Of a DNA stretch of 64,000 nt, positions 1-10,048 are shown one piece after another. Positions within the stretch are counted from its first letter, which is position 1. Each line of letters begins with the position of its first letter. Source of the stretch: Porphyra umbilicalis (Eukaryota > Rhodophyta > Bangiophyceae > Bangiales > Bangiaceae); the NCBI GenBank assembly GCA_002049455.2, contig KV918769.1, forward strand, positions 62,001-126,000, read 5' to 3'. A program made the translations under genes and the position numbers. The notes beneath the pieces are model-generated. The model searched no databases. It had not been told where the DNA came from and saw only the letters and a program-made list of their open reading frames with translations.

Positions 1-995
1 CGTCAACTTTGTTGAGCATCAACCTCTTGCTTCGTTACGACGAGCTCGTCATGCTGCGGTGAGTTGTTGCTCATCTCGACCGTTGCTTTGTTTTGACCCT
101 ATGTACCTGGGCTGTGATATACGGCCACCCGTTTTCTTCCATTTCTTTTGTATACTGCACGTGCGCGGCTCTGACCCCCCCTTCTTGCTTGCTCCATCAC
201 CTCCTCGGCTGGCTGTCTTTGTTCTTCAATGAACAGCATCGAGCACATCGGCAGCAGCACGAGCGGCATCAAGCTGAGCATTAATCTGCAGACCAAGAAC
301 TCACTCAAGCGCCGCGTGTACGTGTGCCAGCCATGGCCGGGACCCCTGGGTTCGGACCCGAGGTAAGTACCAATTTGCATCTGTGGGGCTCTCTTTGTTT
401 TTTTCTCCGCCTTTGACCGTCCGACAAATTGGGACGAGTGGTGTGGTGATGGGTGACCCGGCCTGGTATATTCACGCGTGGCAGACCGGAGAATAGCTGA
501 CAGGGCGCCACCGTGGAGGCGGCGATGAGGCGCTGCGCTATGACATGAGAGACAACCGGGGAACTGCGAAGCTCACTCAATTATTTCTTTCTTGATGTGT
601 TGCGTAGGCTTGATGCAAGCCACGTTCTCCTGCTCTGGTTGAAGGTCCGTGGTGGGCGCCCGGGGCCCATGTTTTGCCGGCCGCTGGTCCGGCAGAGCAA
701 GGGCATGCGCACAACGGTGTGGGACACCAACCAAAAGGTCGGGTGCGAGGCGTTGACGGCCCTCGTTCGCGAGTCCCTGGCCGACTGCGGCATGTTGGAC
801 GTGAAAAAGGTTGCGACACACTCGGGAAAGAGGACGGGCGTGCAACTTTACGACGCCCTTGGGATGACTGATGCTTGGGTCATGGACAAGGGCGCCTGGA
901 CCAGCGCGTCTGCGTTTATCAACTACAAGTCCATGTGCAACCGACTGGAGATGCGTTTTTCTTTTGGCACCCCGCAGGCGTGGTCTAGTGCGTGA
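1..995 (+). CDS. Tyrosine recombinase, C-terminal catalytic part (5' end outside window)
   Basis: Three exons can be joined in phase: about 3-58, 237-362 and 608-995. Introns are 59-236 (GTGAGT...CAG) and 363-607 (GTAAGT...TAG). The joined protein shows the tyrosine-recombinase order: an Arg box (LLLRYDELVML) in exon 1, a beta-hairpin Lys region (NLQTKNSLKRR) in exon 2, then THSGKRTGVQLYDALG, GAWTSASAF and a candidate nucleophile Tyr (INYK) in exon 3. Such enzymes cut and rejoin DNA through a phosphotyrosine and drive Crypton or DIRS-like elements; which class this is cannot be seen from the C-terminus. The usual HxxR Arg is Lys here, with Arg in the next position, so activity is uncertain. 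The frame stops at 993-995. A GTGCGT donor at 988 can instead splice in phase to an acceptor at 1088, giving a Pro-rich tail to the stop at 1403-1405 (or to another donor, GTAAGA, near 1401). Confidence 0.7.
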
Positions 996-1771
996 TGGTC
1001 TGTGTGTACTTCTCTATGCTTTTTACCTTTGTGTTCTCTGCTTGACATGTTTGTTTTTTAATGGTATCCAACTGTCTCTACATCTCAGTGCCGCCACCTT
1101 CACCAAGGACAGTGTCAGCCGTCGAGGTCGCGGACTCACCTTCCCCTGCACCACTCGCCGCCACGCACACCGCGGGTGTCGCTCACCTGACCACACAGAT
1201 TTTCGTGCGCATTGCCATCCCGCCACAGCTGCCTTTTCAAAGCGTAATGGACAAGCCGCAGAGGCACCCTGCAAGTTCAGCCCAGTATACGAACAAAAAA
1301 GATGGGGCGAAAACCCCAGTGAGGGGCGCTTGGGAGCTCGCGCGCACCGATCGGGATGGAAAAAGGTGTTGGAAAAATGGGAGCTCAAGAACCCACAGCA
1401 GGTAAGATGTACAGCGACTGGGCTGAGCACACGCACGCGGTGTCGGGCGCCGTGCCGGCCAAGAGGCGCCCACGGCTGCCGGGGGGGGGGGCGGCGGGGG
1501 TGGCGACGCCGGCCCCCGGCTCGGCAGAAGCCGCCGCCGCCGCCGCGGCCCGGACGTGCGACTGGCCCGCACGCTGACAGCGCTGGGGGCGACGTCGCCG
1601 CAGTCGTCTTGCCAGCCGTCGCCCATCAATGACGGCGGAAACGACACGAGCACGACGCGGTAGGTGTTGGTCGGGCAGTACCAGGCGTCGGGCGACAGCG
1701 TCCCGTCTCCGGCGGGGGGGGGAGGGGCAGACGGCACGACGGCGGTGAACGCAGCTGGGCGGCGGCCGCAC

Positions 1772-1897
1772 GTGGGCGGCCGGAGGGAGGTGGGCGACCG
1801 GCGGGAGGTGGGCGGCCGGCGCGAGGTTGGCGGCCGGCGGGAGGTGGGCGGCCGACGAGACGTGAGCGGCCGACGGGGCGTGGGCGGCGGCGGCAAT
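1772..1897. repeat. 18-bp minisatellite, seven units
   Basis: Seven head-to-tail units of the form GTGGGCGGCCGGCGGGAG begin at 1772, 1790, 1808, 1826, 1844, 1862 and 1880. They differ by a few substitutions but keep the period exactly. The period is a multiple of three, so frames on both strands stay open (for example a VGGRRE repeat on +). No gene is supported here. Similar degenerate GGCGGCCGGC sequence continues to about 2320. Confidence 0.85.
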
Positions 1898-4069
1898 GTG
1901 GCGGCCGGCGGCGGCGGCAGGAGGCCGGCTGGCGGGACATGGCCGGTGGCAGGAGGGGGTGACCGCGAGAGGGCAGCGGCGGCAGGTAGGCGTAAGACGG
2001 CGGCGGCAGGCGGGCGACCGACGGAACGTGGCCGGTGGCAGGAAGAGCGTGGCCGCGGCACGTGGCCCGCGGCGGCTCATGCGCGGCCCGCAGCGGTTGG
2101 GCGGCGGAGGACCGTCGGCAGGGGTGGTAGGTGGGCGGGGGCGACAGAAAGCAGCCGGCCGCAGTTGCGCGGCCGGCAATACGTGGGCGGCCGGCGAGAG
2201 GTGGACGGTGGCCGCGGGTGCTCGGCCGCGGCAGGTGGGCAGCTGCGGCTGGTCGCCCGCCGTCAGGCGGGCGGCCGGCTCGGGATGGTGCCCAGCGCCC
2301 GGTGGCCGCCCGTTGGCTGGTGAGCGCACGGGGGGAGTGGACCTCCGGCGCTTGTGGGTGCTCGGCCTGCCGGGGTGCGCGGGTGCCTATAAGTCCGAGA
2401 CGGATGGGCGAGTGGGGCTGGGGGACGGGGGGGGCGAAGTCGGGCGGGTGGGTCGTGACGACCAGCGCCTGATCTAATCCCGTACTGTCATCCTTGCCGG
2501 CGATTGCACGCTGCAATTTGATTGGGCCGCTGAGAGACAGAGAAAGAGAATAGCGTACCTTGGTCTCGATCGAGAGAAAAACGAGATATCTCGCCGCAGC
2601 GGTGCGGCATGCAAAAAACGGCTGAGAGAAAAGGACTGAGCGTACTTTTCTGATGGTACTGCATATATTATTTTTCTACGAGCGTATCCCTGTACGCAAT
2701 GCCATGTTCGAAACGGCCCGGCGGGGATGTCCACTGCGCGCGCTCGGCGTGTACCAAGCCGGATGCAATGCACGGTTGGGGAGAGCAGGTGGGCGATTGC
2801 AGAAATGTCGGTGAGGCGACCAAGAATGAGAGGTTGCTGACTTGGTGGTGGGGGGTGCGTCACGAGCAGGGTGACCACCCTGAACTAGCTGCTGCGTGAT
2901 GCATTCTGCTCCCCATCGCACTGTGCGACCCACTCCCCACATCCCCATATCTCCCCCCCACTGCATCATGCACGGTCCGACCCCCTCCTCCACGTACACT
3001 AGTTCTTGATCCTTCTCCTACAGTTGTAACGATGCGATAAACCTACAGGGGCGCCCCCTTCATGGCTGGTGACGGTGGCGGCACGAAGGCACGTCCACTT
3101 GGCGAGACTGCGTGGGGGGGGCGCCGCCGCCGCCGCCGCCATCACCCCCACCCCCGCCGTTAAAAGGCAGCAGCGCCTGCCTTGCCACCGCCACTCTTTT
3201 CTGGCGCACCACTGACATTCACGGTCGAGCTCGCGGCGCCGTCAGGACTACCAGAAGGAAGGGTGGGAGCCAGGATGGCCGTAGGAACGCTCAGCCGACC
3301 TCGGCAGCTGCGCGCCGTGCCCCCACCACCGGTGGTGTGGCAGATGCGCCGCCGCCCATAAACGGCCGGCGTCATGCCCCCGCCGAACCCGGCACCGCGG
3401 CCGCCGCGGTTGGTCGCCCATCCGAGTCCGTCTGTGTCCCAGCCGGGTCGTCACGGGAGGCGAGCGCGCTGGCGGCGGCCAGGGCTGCCGCAAGTGCCAC
3501 TATAGAAGCGTAGGGGTGGGGGTCACAAAGTGAGTGGCAATCAAAGAATAAACGTGCGCGGCGACGTAGGGTGAGTGGGCGCGTCCACGGAGGCCAAAGA
3601 GGAAGCTGTAGGGCGGCAGGGCGGGGGAGAATGCGCCACCGAGAAAAAAGACATCGATTGATGCGTGGGGCTAACGCGGGAGAGGAGGTGTTCAGCGCGT
3701 TTTCCGTACCGTCGGGGGAGGGCACAACAACCGGCGGCAGCATGGGCGCGGGGCTGGGTGGGGCAGCCGGTGGGGCAGCGGGTGGGGCAGTGGGTGGGTT
3801 TACAGTATGTCAAAGAGACGGTCATGCGGCGGACGTCGCAGATGCGTGTCAACTCACAGTTGCTATTGTGCCTCGGTACTCCCGTGCCGTCTTAATGCCG
3901 AGCAATTGGGTTGGAGGGCTGTGTACCGATGTTCGGTCAACTAGCCCGGTCAATCGGCGAATATTAGCTGGTCCCCTCACTCTTAGCTAATCGGATCGAG
4001 GGGACTGAGGGGAGTGCGATTTCGGGCCATCTGGGGCACCTGTCGATCCCCTCAGCCGGAGTGGGCACT
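1898..4069. other. No gene supported
   Basis: GC-rich low-complexity sequence to about 2480, then mixed-composition DNA with a less GC-rich stretch near 2500-2720. Open frames exist on both strands around 3112-3900, but they are Pro, Ala or Arg runs without a recognisable domain or convincing splice sites. Confidence 0.5.
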
Positions 4070-4783
4070 GCTTTCGAGGGCATTCTTGGATTTAATTTGG
4101 GAGTGCCCATGCACAGGCGCTCATTGGCTACTGACGAAGCGCGCGACTCGATGGACTGCCAGATCTCGTGAGATCGAATGTCAGAAGTCGCTCAAGAGAT
4201 CGCACTTCTGGATGAGCGAACTTTTAAGTAGCCTCCCAATGTCATGGGATCGCTGCAACAAAACGTTTACGCTTCTTCTCGACATACTCTTTGCGGACGT
4301 CTACAGCCGTTCTATCAAAAACCTCGCACGCCAACTGTTGCACCACTCTGACAAATCGGCCTTCACGGGGTCGCAGAGGCCGATTTGTCAGAGTGGTGCA
4401 ACAGTTGGCGTGCGAGGTTTTTGAGAGAACGGCTGTACCTTCGGCCAGTGGGATTGGAGCGCTGCGCAGAATAGTGCACTCGAATGCACGAGGTATGTGA
4501 GCATGGGAGAAATGCGAGAAACGGTGCTGTGACCTCGTGCGGCCCGCCCAGTGTGCCGGAAGGCCTGAAAACGATGCGTCTGAGCCGTTTCTTTTCGACG
4601 TAGGTGTGCCGTTGAAGGGCTTCCTACAGAAGAATGCGTACCATTTCTTGCAGTAAAAAGGTTTGGCGGGTCTCGATCCCTTGTGTGAAGACTGCTTGTC
4701 ATTTGCCGTCGTAGCGGCGGAGTTCTGGTCTCTTCAAAAAAAGTGCGGTTCTCAGAGGACTCATAGAGTGAGACAGACTTTAG
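4070..4783. repeat. 0.58-kb dispersed repeat, copy A (interrupted by a MITE)
   Basis: This segment is about 90% or more identical by eye to the reverse complement of 38840-39419. After the 134 bp contributed by the MITE and its duplicated TA at 4304-4437 are removed, copy A is 580 bp, the same as copy B. On the reverse strand one frame has a small Cys-containing stretch (FYCKKWYAFFCRKPFNGTP) that is open here but carries a stop in copy B. It may be a decayed transposase fragment; I cannot name the family. Confidence 0.8.
4304..4435. mobile_element. 132-bp palindromic MITE with TA target duplication
   Basis: Two 58-bp arms (4304-4361 and 4378-4435) are inverted copies with one mismatch seen, around a 16-bp loop. 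Ends are CAGCCGTTCT and AGAACGGCTG. TA flanks both sides (4302-4303 and 4436-4437). The other copy of the host repeat (near 39187-39192) has the uninterrupted sequence with a single TA, so this is a real insertion. TA duplication and CAG ends fit a Tc1/mariner (Stowaway-like) MITE. It has no coding capacity. Confidence 0.9.
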
Positions 4784-4798
4784 TTTTGGACCTCGCTT

Positions 4799-4876
4799 TC
4801 TCCACCAATGCCCCCGTTGGCCAAACGGTGTCTCGTTTGGCTGTTTGGACGGTTGGAGCCATTGGTGGAGATGCTC
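4799..4876. repeat. Small palindrome with a Tourist-like terminus
   Basis: TCTCCACCAATG (4799-4810) is repeated inverted as CATTGGTGGAGA (4860-4871). Read on -, the right end is GAGCATCTCCACCAATGG preceded by TTA, which resembles the termini of Tourist/Harbinger MITEs and loosely the TIR of the Harbinger element at 8958 (GAGCACACCCAACAACG). The left end is less well preserved. It is probably a degenerate Harbinger-derived MITE. Confidence 0.4.
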
Positions 4877-4985
4877 TAAGTGGGTGTGACAAGGTCGGGG
4901 ATTGACTGTACTCGTGATGTGATGGCGGTTACAATGGTGTTAAGGATTCCGCCAACGGCCGCCCGAAACCTCTGCACAAAACATT

Positions 4986-5863
4986 GCGGGTAAAACCGGC
5001 ATCTGATGGCTCATCAGGAGGGTTCCGTAAAAAATTGCGGGGTCGACAACACCCAAAACAGCCATTAGGGACTTTTGGCAGTTCTTTTATCGGCACCTTT
5101 TGTGGGTTCTTTGTGGGGACGCCATGGCCACGAGATATTCATCCCCACAAATGCACTGCAACTTTTGGCCCCTCAACTGACGACAGATTGTGGGCAGCCC
5201 CCAGCACTTGTTCGCAATTGCAACACGGAGCTACAACAGTTTTTCGCCGCGGGCCGTCGGCCGGCACCATGGACGTTTACTCGCAGCCGGCCCGCTGTCT
5301 TCAGTGACGTTCGCCATGGTCGCCATCGTCGAGTACTCCATTGGCAGCTTCCACCATGCGCGGCGTCGCCTAAATATTCTTGGAGCGGGACGAGAACAAC
5401 ACCCCTGTCGCCACGTACCACGGCACGTCAATGCGCGCGGGCGCCAGCCCGGCTCACTATGCTTAGAAGCACAGAAAATTTTAGCTTGGGACGCCGGGAA
5501 AGGGGGCAGGGAGGGGGGAGTAGCGAGAGGGAGCGGATGTTGCCCGTGCGCAAGCCGAGGTGGTTGATCTGACGTCGATGGGCCGTCAGTCCGCAGCCGC
5601 TGCAAAGAAATCCGATGTGGGACGCCACGTTACATGAAATTAATCGACCAGACGCTCCCCACAGATGATGCGAGGTCGTCGGGACGGGACCCCTCCACAC
5701 GAGAAATGGGATCGCAATGGTGGGAAGATGCGCCTCTGACAGTAAACGTGTCCTACGTGGCGCCCCAGATGCCCACAAAGCTCCCCACAAATCAGTTGCC
5801 AAAAGTCTCTATTGTGGTTCTACCACAACACCCAAGACAGCCATTGCGGTCCTACCCGATTTA
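4986..5863. repeat. Imperfect inverted-repeat segment, possible non-autonomous element
   Basis: The left part (about 4989-5125) and the reverse complement of the right part (about 5757-5863) share blocks in the same order: CGGGTA..ACCG, GACTTTTGGCA and TTTGTGGG. In addition about 25 bp around ACACCCAAAACAGCCATT (5049) recurs in direct orientation near 5826. No transposase is visible between the arms and boundaries are not defined. Confidence 0.35.
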
Positions 5864-7559
5864 AGGAGACAGCGCAGCACCCGTGCCACAAGGCCACCTT
5901 CCCATGCCGTTGGGTCGTTATCGGCTCAAATGATTGGCTCACATGGCCCGAGACGATATCTTATCGATACCGGCTGAGCCAATGTCATCGCTCTAATTCA
6001 AAATCGATTGGTTCTGGATCACACACGTGGCCAGCGAAGACCCACCCTGTCGAATCATTCAGGTACCAACTGGCCTATTGCACGCCTCCACGGGAAGGTA
6101 TGGAATAACAACTCTTTCTCTGATGCGACTTCTCTGCACTAAGTCGATCGCACTCCACGGCACCGCCGGCCCCCCCCCTTTAAAGAAGGCGCGAAGCGCA
6201 ATGAGCACCTCGGAGCATGCAACCCCAGTAGGCCGAGGCAAGGCAAGTGCCACAGAGAAGCAACAACCACCAGACATGCCGGGACTGCCGACGCCCGACC
6301 GCCCACCGCCCGACGCGACTCGTGCCGTGCCGCGCGCCGCCGCCGCCGCCGCGCGGCGGTGCCGGCGGCCGCCACAGTGGCGGTGATGGCGGCAGCGACG
6401 GCGGCGGCTCCGCCGCGGATGCAGCGCCATTCAGGGTGCAGGGGGGGGGGGGGGGCGGGATTGATCACCGGGCGAGATGGGGGTGCGGAGGGAACCACCG
6501 CCACACACGGCGACGCGACGCCTGAGGGCGAGCGGCCACCGGGCGTCGTGCCGCTTGACAACGAGCGCGGAACCACCGTCGCACACGTTACCGTAGGTGC
6601 GGTGTGAGTTTTTTAACGCCACCCCCCCCCGTGGCGCGGCCGTGGCCGCCCAGCGACGCCCGGGCGAGACACGTTGTGCGCTGCGTTGGCGGCGGCGTCG
6701 GCGGCGGCACCCCCGGCCGCACGGTCGCCGGCCAGTGACCACCAACCGGCGGCCGCGGCAGCGGCGGCACCAGCTCCGGACGCCAGGTCTCCCGCGTCGC
6801 CACCTGCAAGCCCGTGCCATCCGACGCACCGCCGCCACGTGCAGAAGCGCCGCTGTCGCCACGGATACACACGGGCGGGCGCCCCCCCCCCCCCCCGCCC
6901 TCCCCCCCAAGTGACCGCCCGCCGCGGCGCCACGCGCCGCCCTGGTATTGGCGGCGGCGTCGCCGGCGGGCGGGTGCCTCGCGCCCGTCGCAGTCGTCAG
7001 CCACAGCGGCGGGTGTGGCCAACAGCGGCCGCGTCGCCCCCGTCCGCCCCGACTCGCAGTGATCGCAACGGCGGGCACAGCCCGCTGTGATGCGCGCGTC
7101 CGTGCAGAGCGCGCGCGCGCCATCAGTGGCCACACTCCCGCACGGCGCGGAGGCACGGTCAGTGCAGCCACATGGCGGCGCGACGCGGCCGTGGCCGGCC
7201 GCCACGCCCCGCCCTGCACACCTTGTCTGTGTGTCACCCGACGCTGACCCGCGCGTGCGGCGGCGGCCACGGCGGCCATCTCCCTGACCGTGACTCCACG
7301 GTCCCCATTACAATGTTTGCTCGTCTGCCCTCGGTGACTAGTCCACATCTGGCAATCAAGAAACCCATCTCTACTACTGCCCCTCTTTCACCATAGGCGG
7401 TGCCCCACGGGGCCCCCTGCACAGCTCCACTCAGTGCTCCGAGGCGGCACTTTCCCACGCATCCCCGCCGCAGCACACAAGGCGTTCCACGACTACCGCA
7501 GAGTGGTCGCGTCCGTACGGCGCGCGACGGACAACGCCGGTCCGTTCGCTTCGAGAGGG
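5864..7559. other. No gene supported; GC-rich low-complexity DNA
   Basis: The segment holds GCC/GGC-rich sequence (especially 6300-7280) with open frames on every strand, and poly-G and poly-C tracts near 6438 and 6880. I see no domain, splice pattern or RNA gene. Confidence 0.5.
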
Positions 7560-8957
7560 TGTAACTGACCACGCCGACTCGACGGATGTCGAGTCGATCT
7601 CAGCCAATGACGTGCCTCCCTGCGAAGCCCCCCGACGGCGGGCTTTCAAATGTGGCTTATACATTTGAAGGGTGCCTCACCCTAAATAGTTCAAAGCAAT
7701 GCAGCAGGCTGTACAGGGTACAAGAACAATGTTTTGAACGGTACTGGACTGCCACCGTGCGCGTGCATCCCTCCTCCTTCCCTCTCCCCTCCCTCCCTTT
7801 TTGGTCGGCGGACCCCCAGCCCCCTACTGTCCATGGTCGCAGCACCTTCCGTCACCTTTCCCTCCGCCCTAAAACTCCGCAGCCCCACCCCCCCCCCCCC
7901 CCAGCGGCATCGTCGCCTACTCCAACCAGAGCAGGACAAAAAAAAAAAGCATAAAAGGGTAGCGGGGCCGGGGGTCGGGGGGGCGGGGGGTGGGGGAGGG
8001 ACGAAGCATCAAGAGGGGGAGGGGGGACGAGGTGGAGGGAAGAGGTGGGGGCGACGGCGGAGGATGCTGGACAGGGGCAACAAGAGGAGCGGAGGGAGGG
8101 GTCGAGACGAGGGGGACGGGAACGAAGGGCGGCTGCCACAGAGCCGGCTCTGAGCGGACGGGGGCCAGCCCCCGTTGATCAGACGCGTATTGACGTGGCC
8201 AACCCCTTTGGGCGCGCAAAATTCTGATTGGCCAGTCGGTTGTCGACCACCGACACCTCGATAGATTCAGCCAATGAGAGCGTCACAGATAGCGACGGCA
8301 GCACTTGCAATCCGATCACCAAGTGGCAACAGCGCGCGCGATTTGCCCTTGGGGCGGCCGAGTCGGGCGTCGACCACCACCTGTCCCTGGGCACACGCCG
8401 CTGTGGCCGCTGCACCGCTCCCGCGTACCGTACGTTCTCGTATGCTATCTTGCTCCCTCCCGCCACCACCCATCACGTTTTTCCTTCCCCCACCTTGGAT
8501 AACCCCCCCCTGTCTGCGGTTGCAGAGTTTGATGGTGGGCGAGGGGGGGGGTTGGGGGGGTGATGCGACGTCGCTACTGTACTCTTGAGGTGGGGGGTGG
8601 CGGCGACCTGCAGGGTGAATGGGGTGGTGGGGGTGGCTGTGGCGGAGACTAGGGACAAAAGAGGGACGGGGAGGGAGCATGTACAATAGACAAGAACGAA
8701 GGGTAGTCGGAGGAGGGGACGATAGAGAAGGGGGCAGGTTGAAATCGGGTACACGGTACACCGTCGTGTCTCATGTACAAGGCTTTGGAGCAATATCCAA
8801 CAAGTAGATAACAAATATTGTTGAGACTCTAAATATGTTGAGTGTCCTCTCCCCACGGGGAGAGCGTCCTTTCTGACCGTGAATTGAATTGATCTGATGA
8901 CGGCTCGCCATTAACGGAGGAAGGACTCGACATTCGTCGAGTCGGCGTGGTCAGTTA
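7560..8957. mobile_element. Older inverted-repeat element, interrupted at its right end by Harbinger
   Basis: The sequence beginning GTAACTGACCACGCCGACTC at 7560 is repeated inverted at 8923-8957 (about 34 bp with one mismatch). The last inverted base lies beyond the Harbinger element at 19032. Each terminus contains its own small palindrome (GACTCGAC...GTCGAGTC). The interior (about 7600-8900) has no recognisable protein, so it looks non-autonomous. The outer target duplication is not clear. Confidence 0.55.
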
Positions 8958-9235
8958 GAGCACACCCAACAACGTCGGTTGCGAACCGCTTTTGCGTATT
9001 ATTCGTTAAACGTGGCATATTTGCCAGTTATGGGCAGAGGTATGGGAAAACCGGTCATCCCACCAACGTCGCGAACCAGATCTGCGAACCGAGCTACTGG
9101 TGGGCCAGATATAAGTCCAACCGGATAATATGGCGCTGGTTCGCAGGAGGTTCGCATTTTTCCATCGGCCGACCATACCACTGACGTTTGGGCAGACGTT
9201 TGTGCATTTCCGAACGTTTTGCGAACCGAATCTGT
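8958..9235. repeat. Left TIR and subterminal TGCGAAC motifs
   Basis: The TIR occupies 8958-8986. The motif TGCGAAC, or its complement GTTCGCA, recurs near 8979, 9082, 9133, 9145 and 9216, with a CGCGAAC variant near 9071. In PIF/Harbinger elements subterminal repeats are the usual binding sites of the Myb-like partner, so these are candidate binding sites. Confidence 0.6.
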
Positions 9236-10048
9236 CTACAATTGTGTCTAAACGGGGGTCAAACACCCAAATCGGGACGATCGCAGACAAACACACGTTG
9301 CGTTGACGATCGCACAGGCGTCTCGAGCTCTGATATTCATGAGCATGCGGTCGCGAGTGGCCGCAGATTCCGTTCGAGGCGCAGGCGGCGCTCATTGCCG
9401 GGCCCTGTGGGGGGGGGGGCCGGCGGGACACCGTTTTTTCCTGGTGGACATCCGCCGCCACGCGCGATTCTGGGTCGGCCCCCCCACGGCTGAACGGTTT
9501 GATTAGGGGGGGGGGGCCGCCTAGAGGCACTGTCGCATGGGTTGGCGCGCGGCCCCAATCGGTCGTCCCGCGGAATTCTTTGTTGGGGTGGCCCCCAGTT
9601 GACGCGCTGCTGGTGCCACCAACCTGCGCTGGGAGCCAATCGGGGGGGGGTTCCGCGCAGCGCAACATTGTGTGGCCGGCATGTGCCTGTCCGCGCGCAG
9701 CCGCACCCGCGGGAATGGGCCGTGCATGGGGGTTTTCAGGCAGCGCCGCGCAGCCCACATTATTGGTCACGCGGCCGCCCGGGACCTGCCAATCGCGCTT
9801 TCTGTGGGGGGGGGGCGCGGAGCAACAGATCGGCGCGGTGCGGCCGCCACCAGCGGCACGTCGACCACACCGTCGTCGTCGGGGGCAGCGCGATTGCGGC
9901 ACTGCCATCGTCGGCGTCGTCCATCCCGTTTCTCTGTTCTGCCAGTCTCCTTCGCCGGCGCAGCGGCCGTGAGCGGCCGTGTTGACGGCCGCCTTTGCGG
10001 CCGCTTCTGCGGCCGCTCTAGCTCTCGTCACGTCGGCTGCACTGGTGG

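Noticed and set aside
1385-2516. Overlapping Pro/Arg-rich frames on - across the 18-bp minisatellite
   Set aside because: No start, domain or splice support; the openness is explained by GC-rich tandem sequence.
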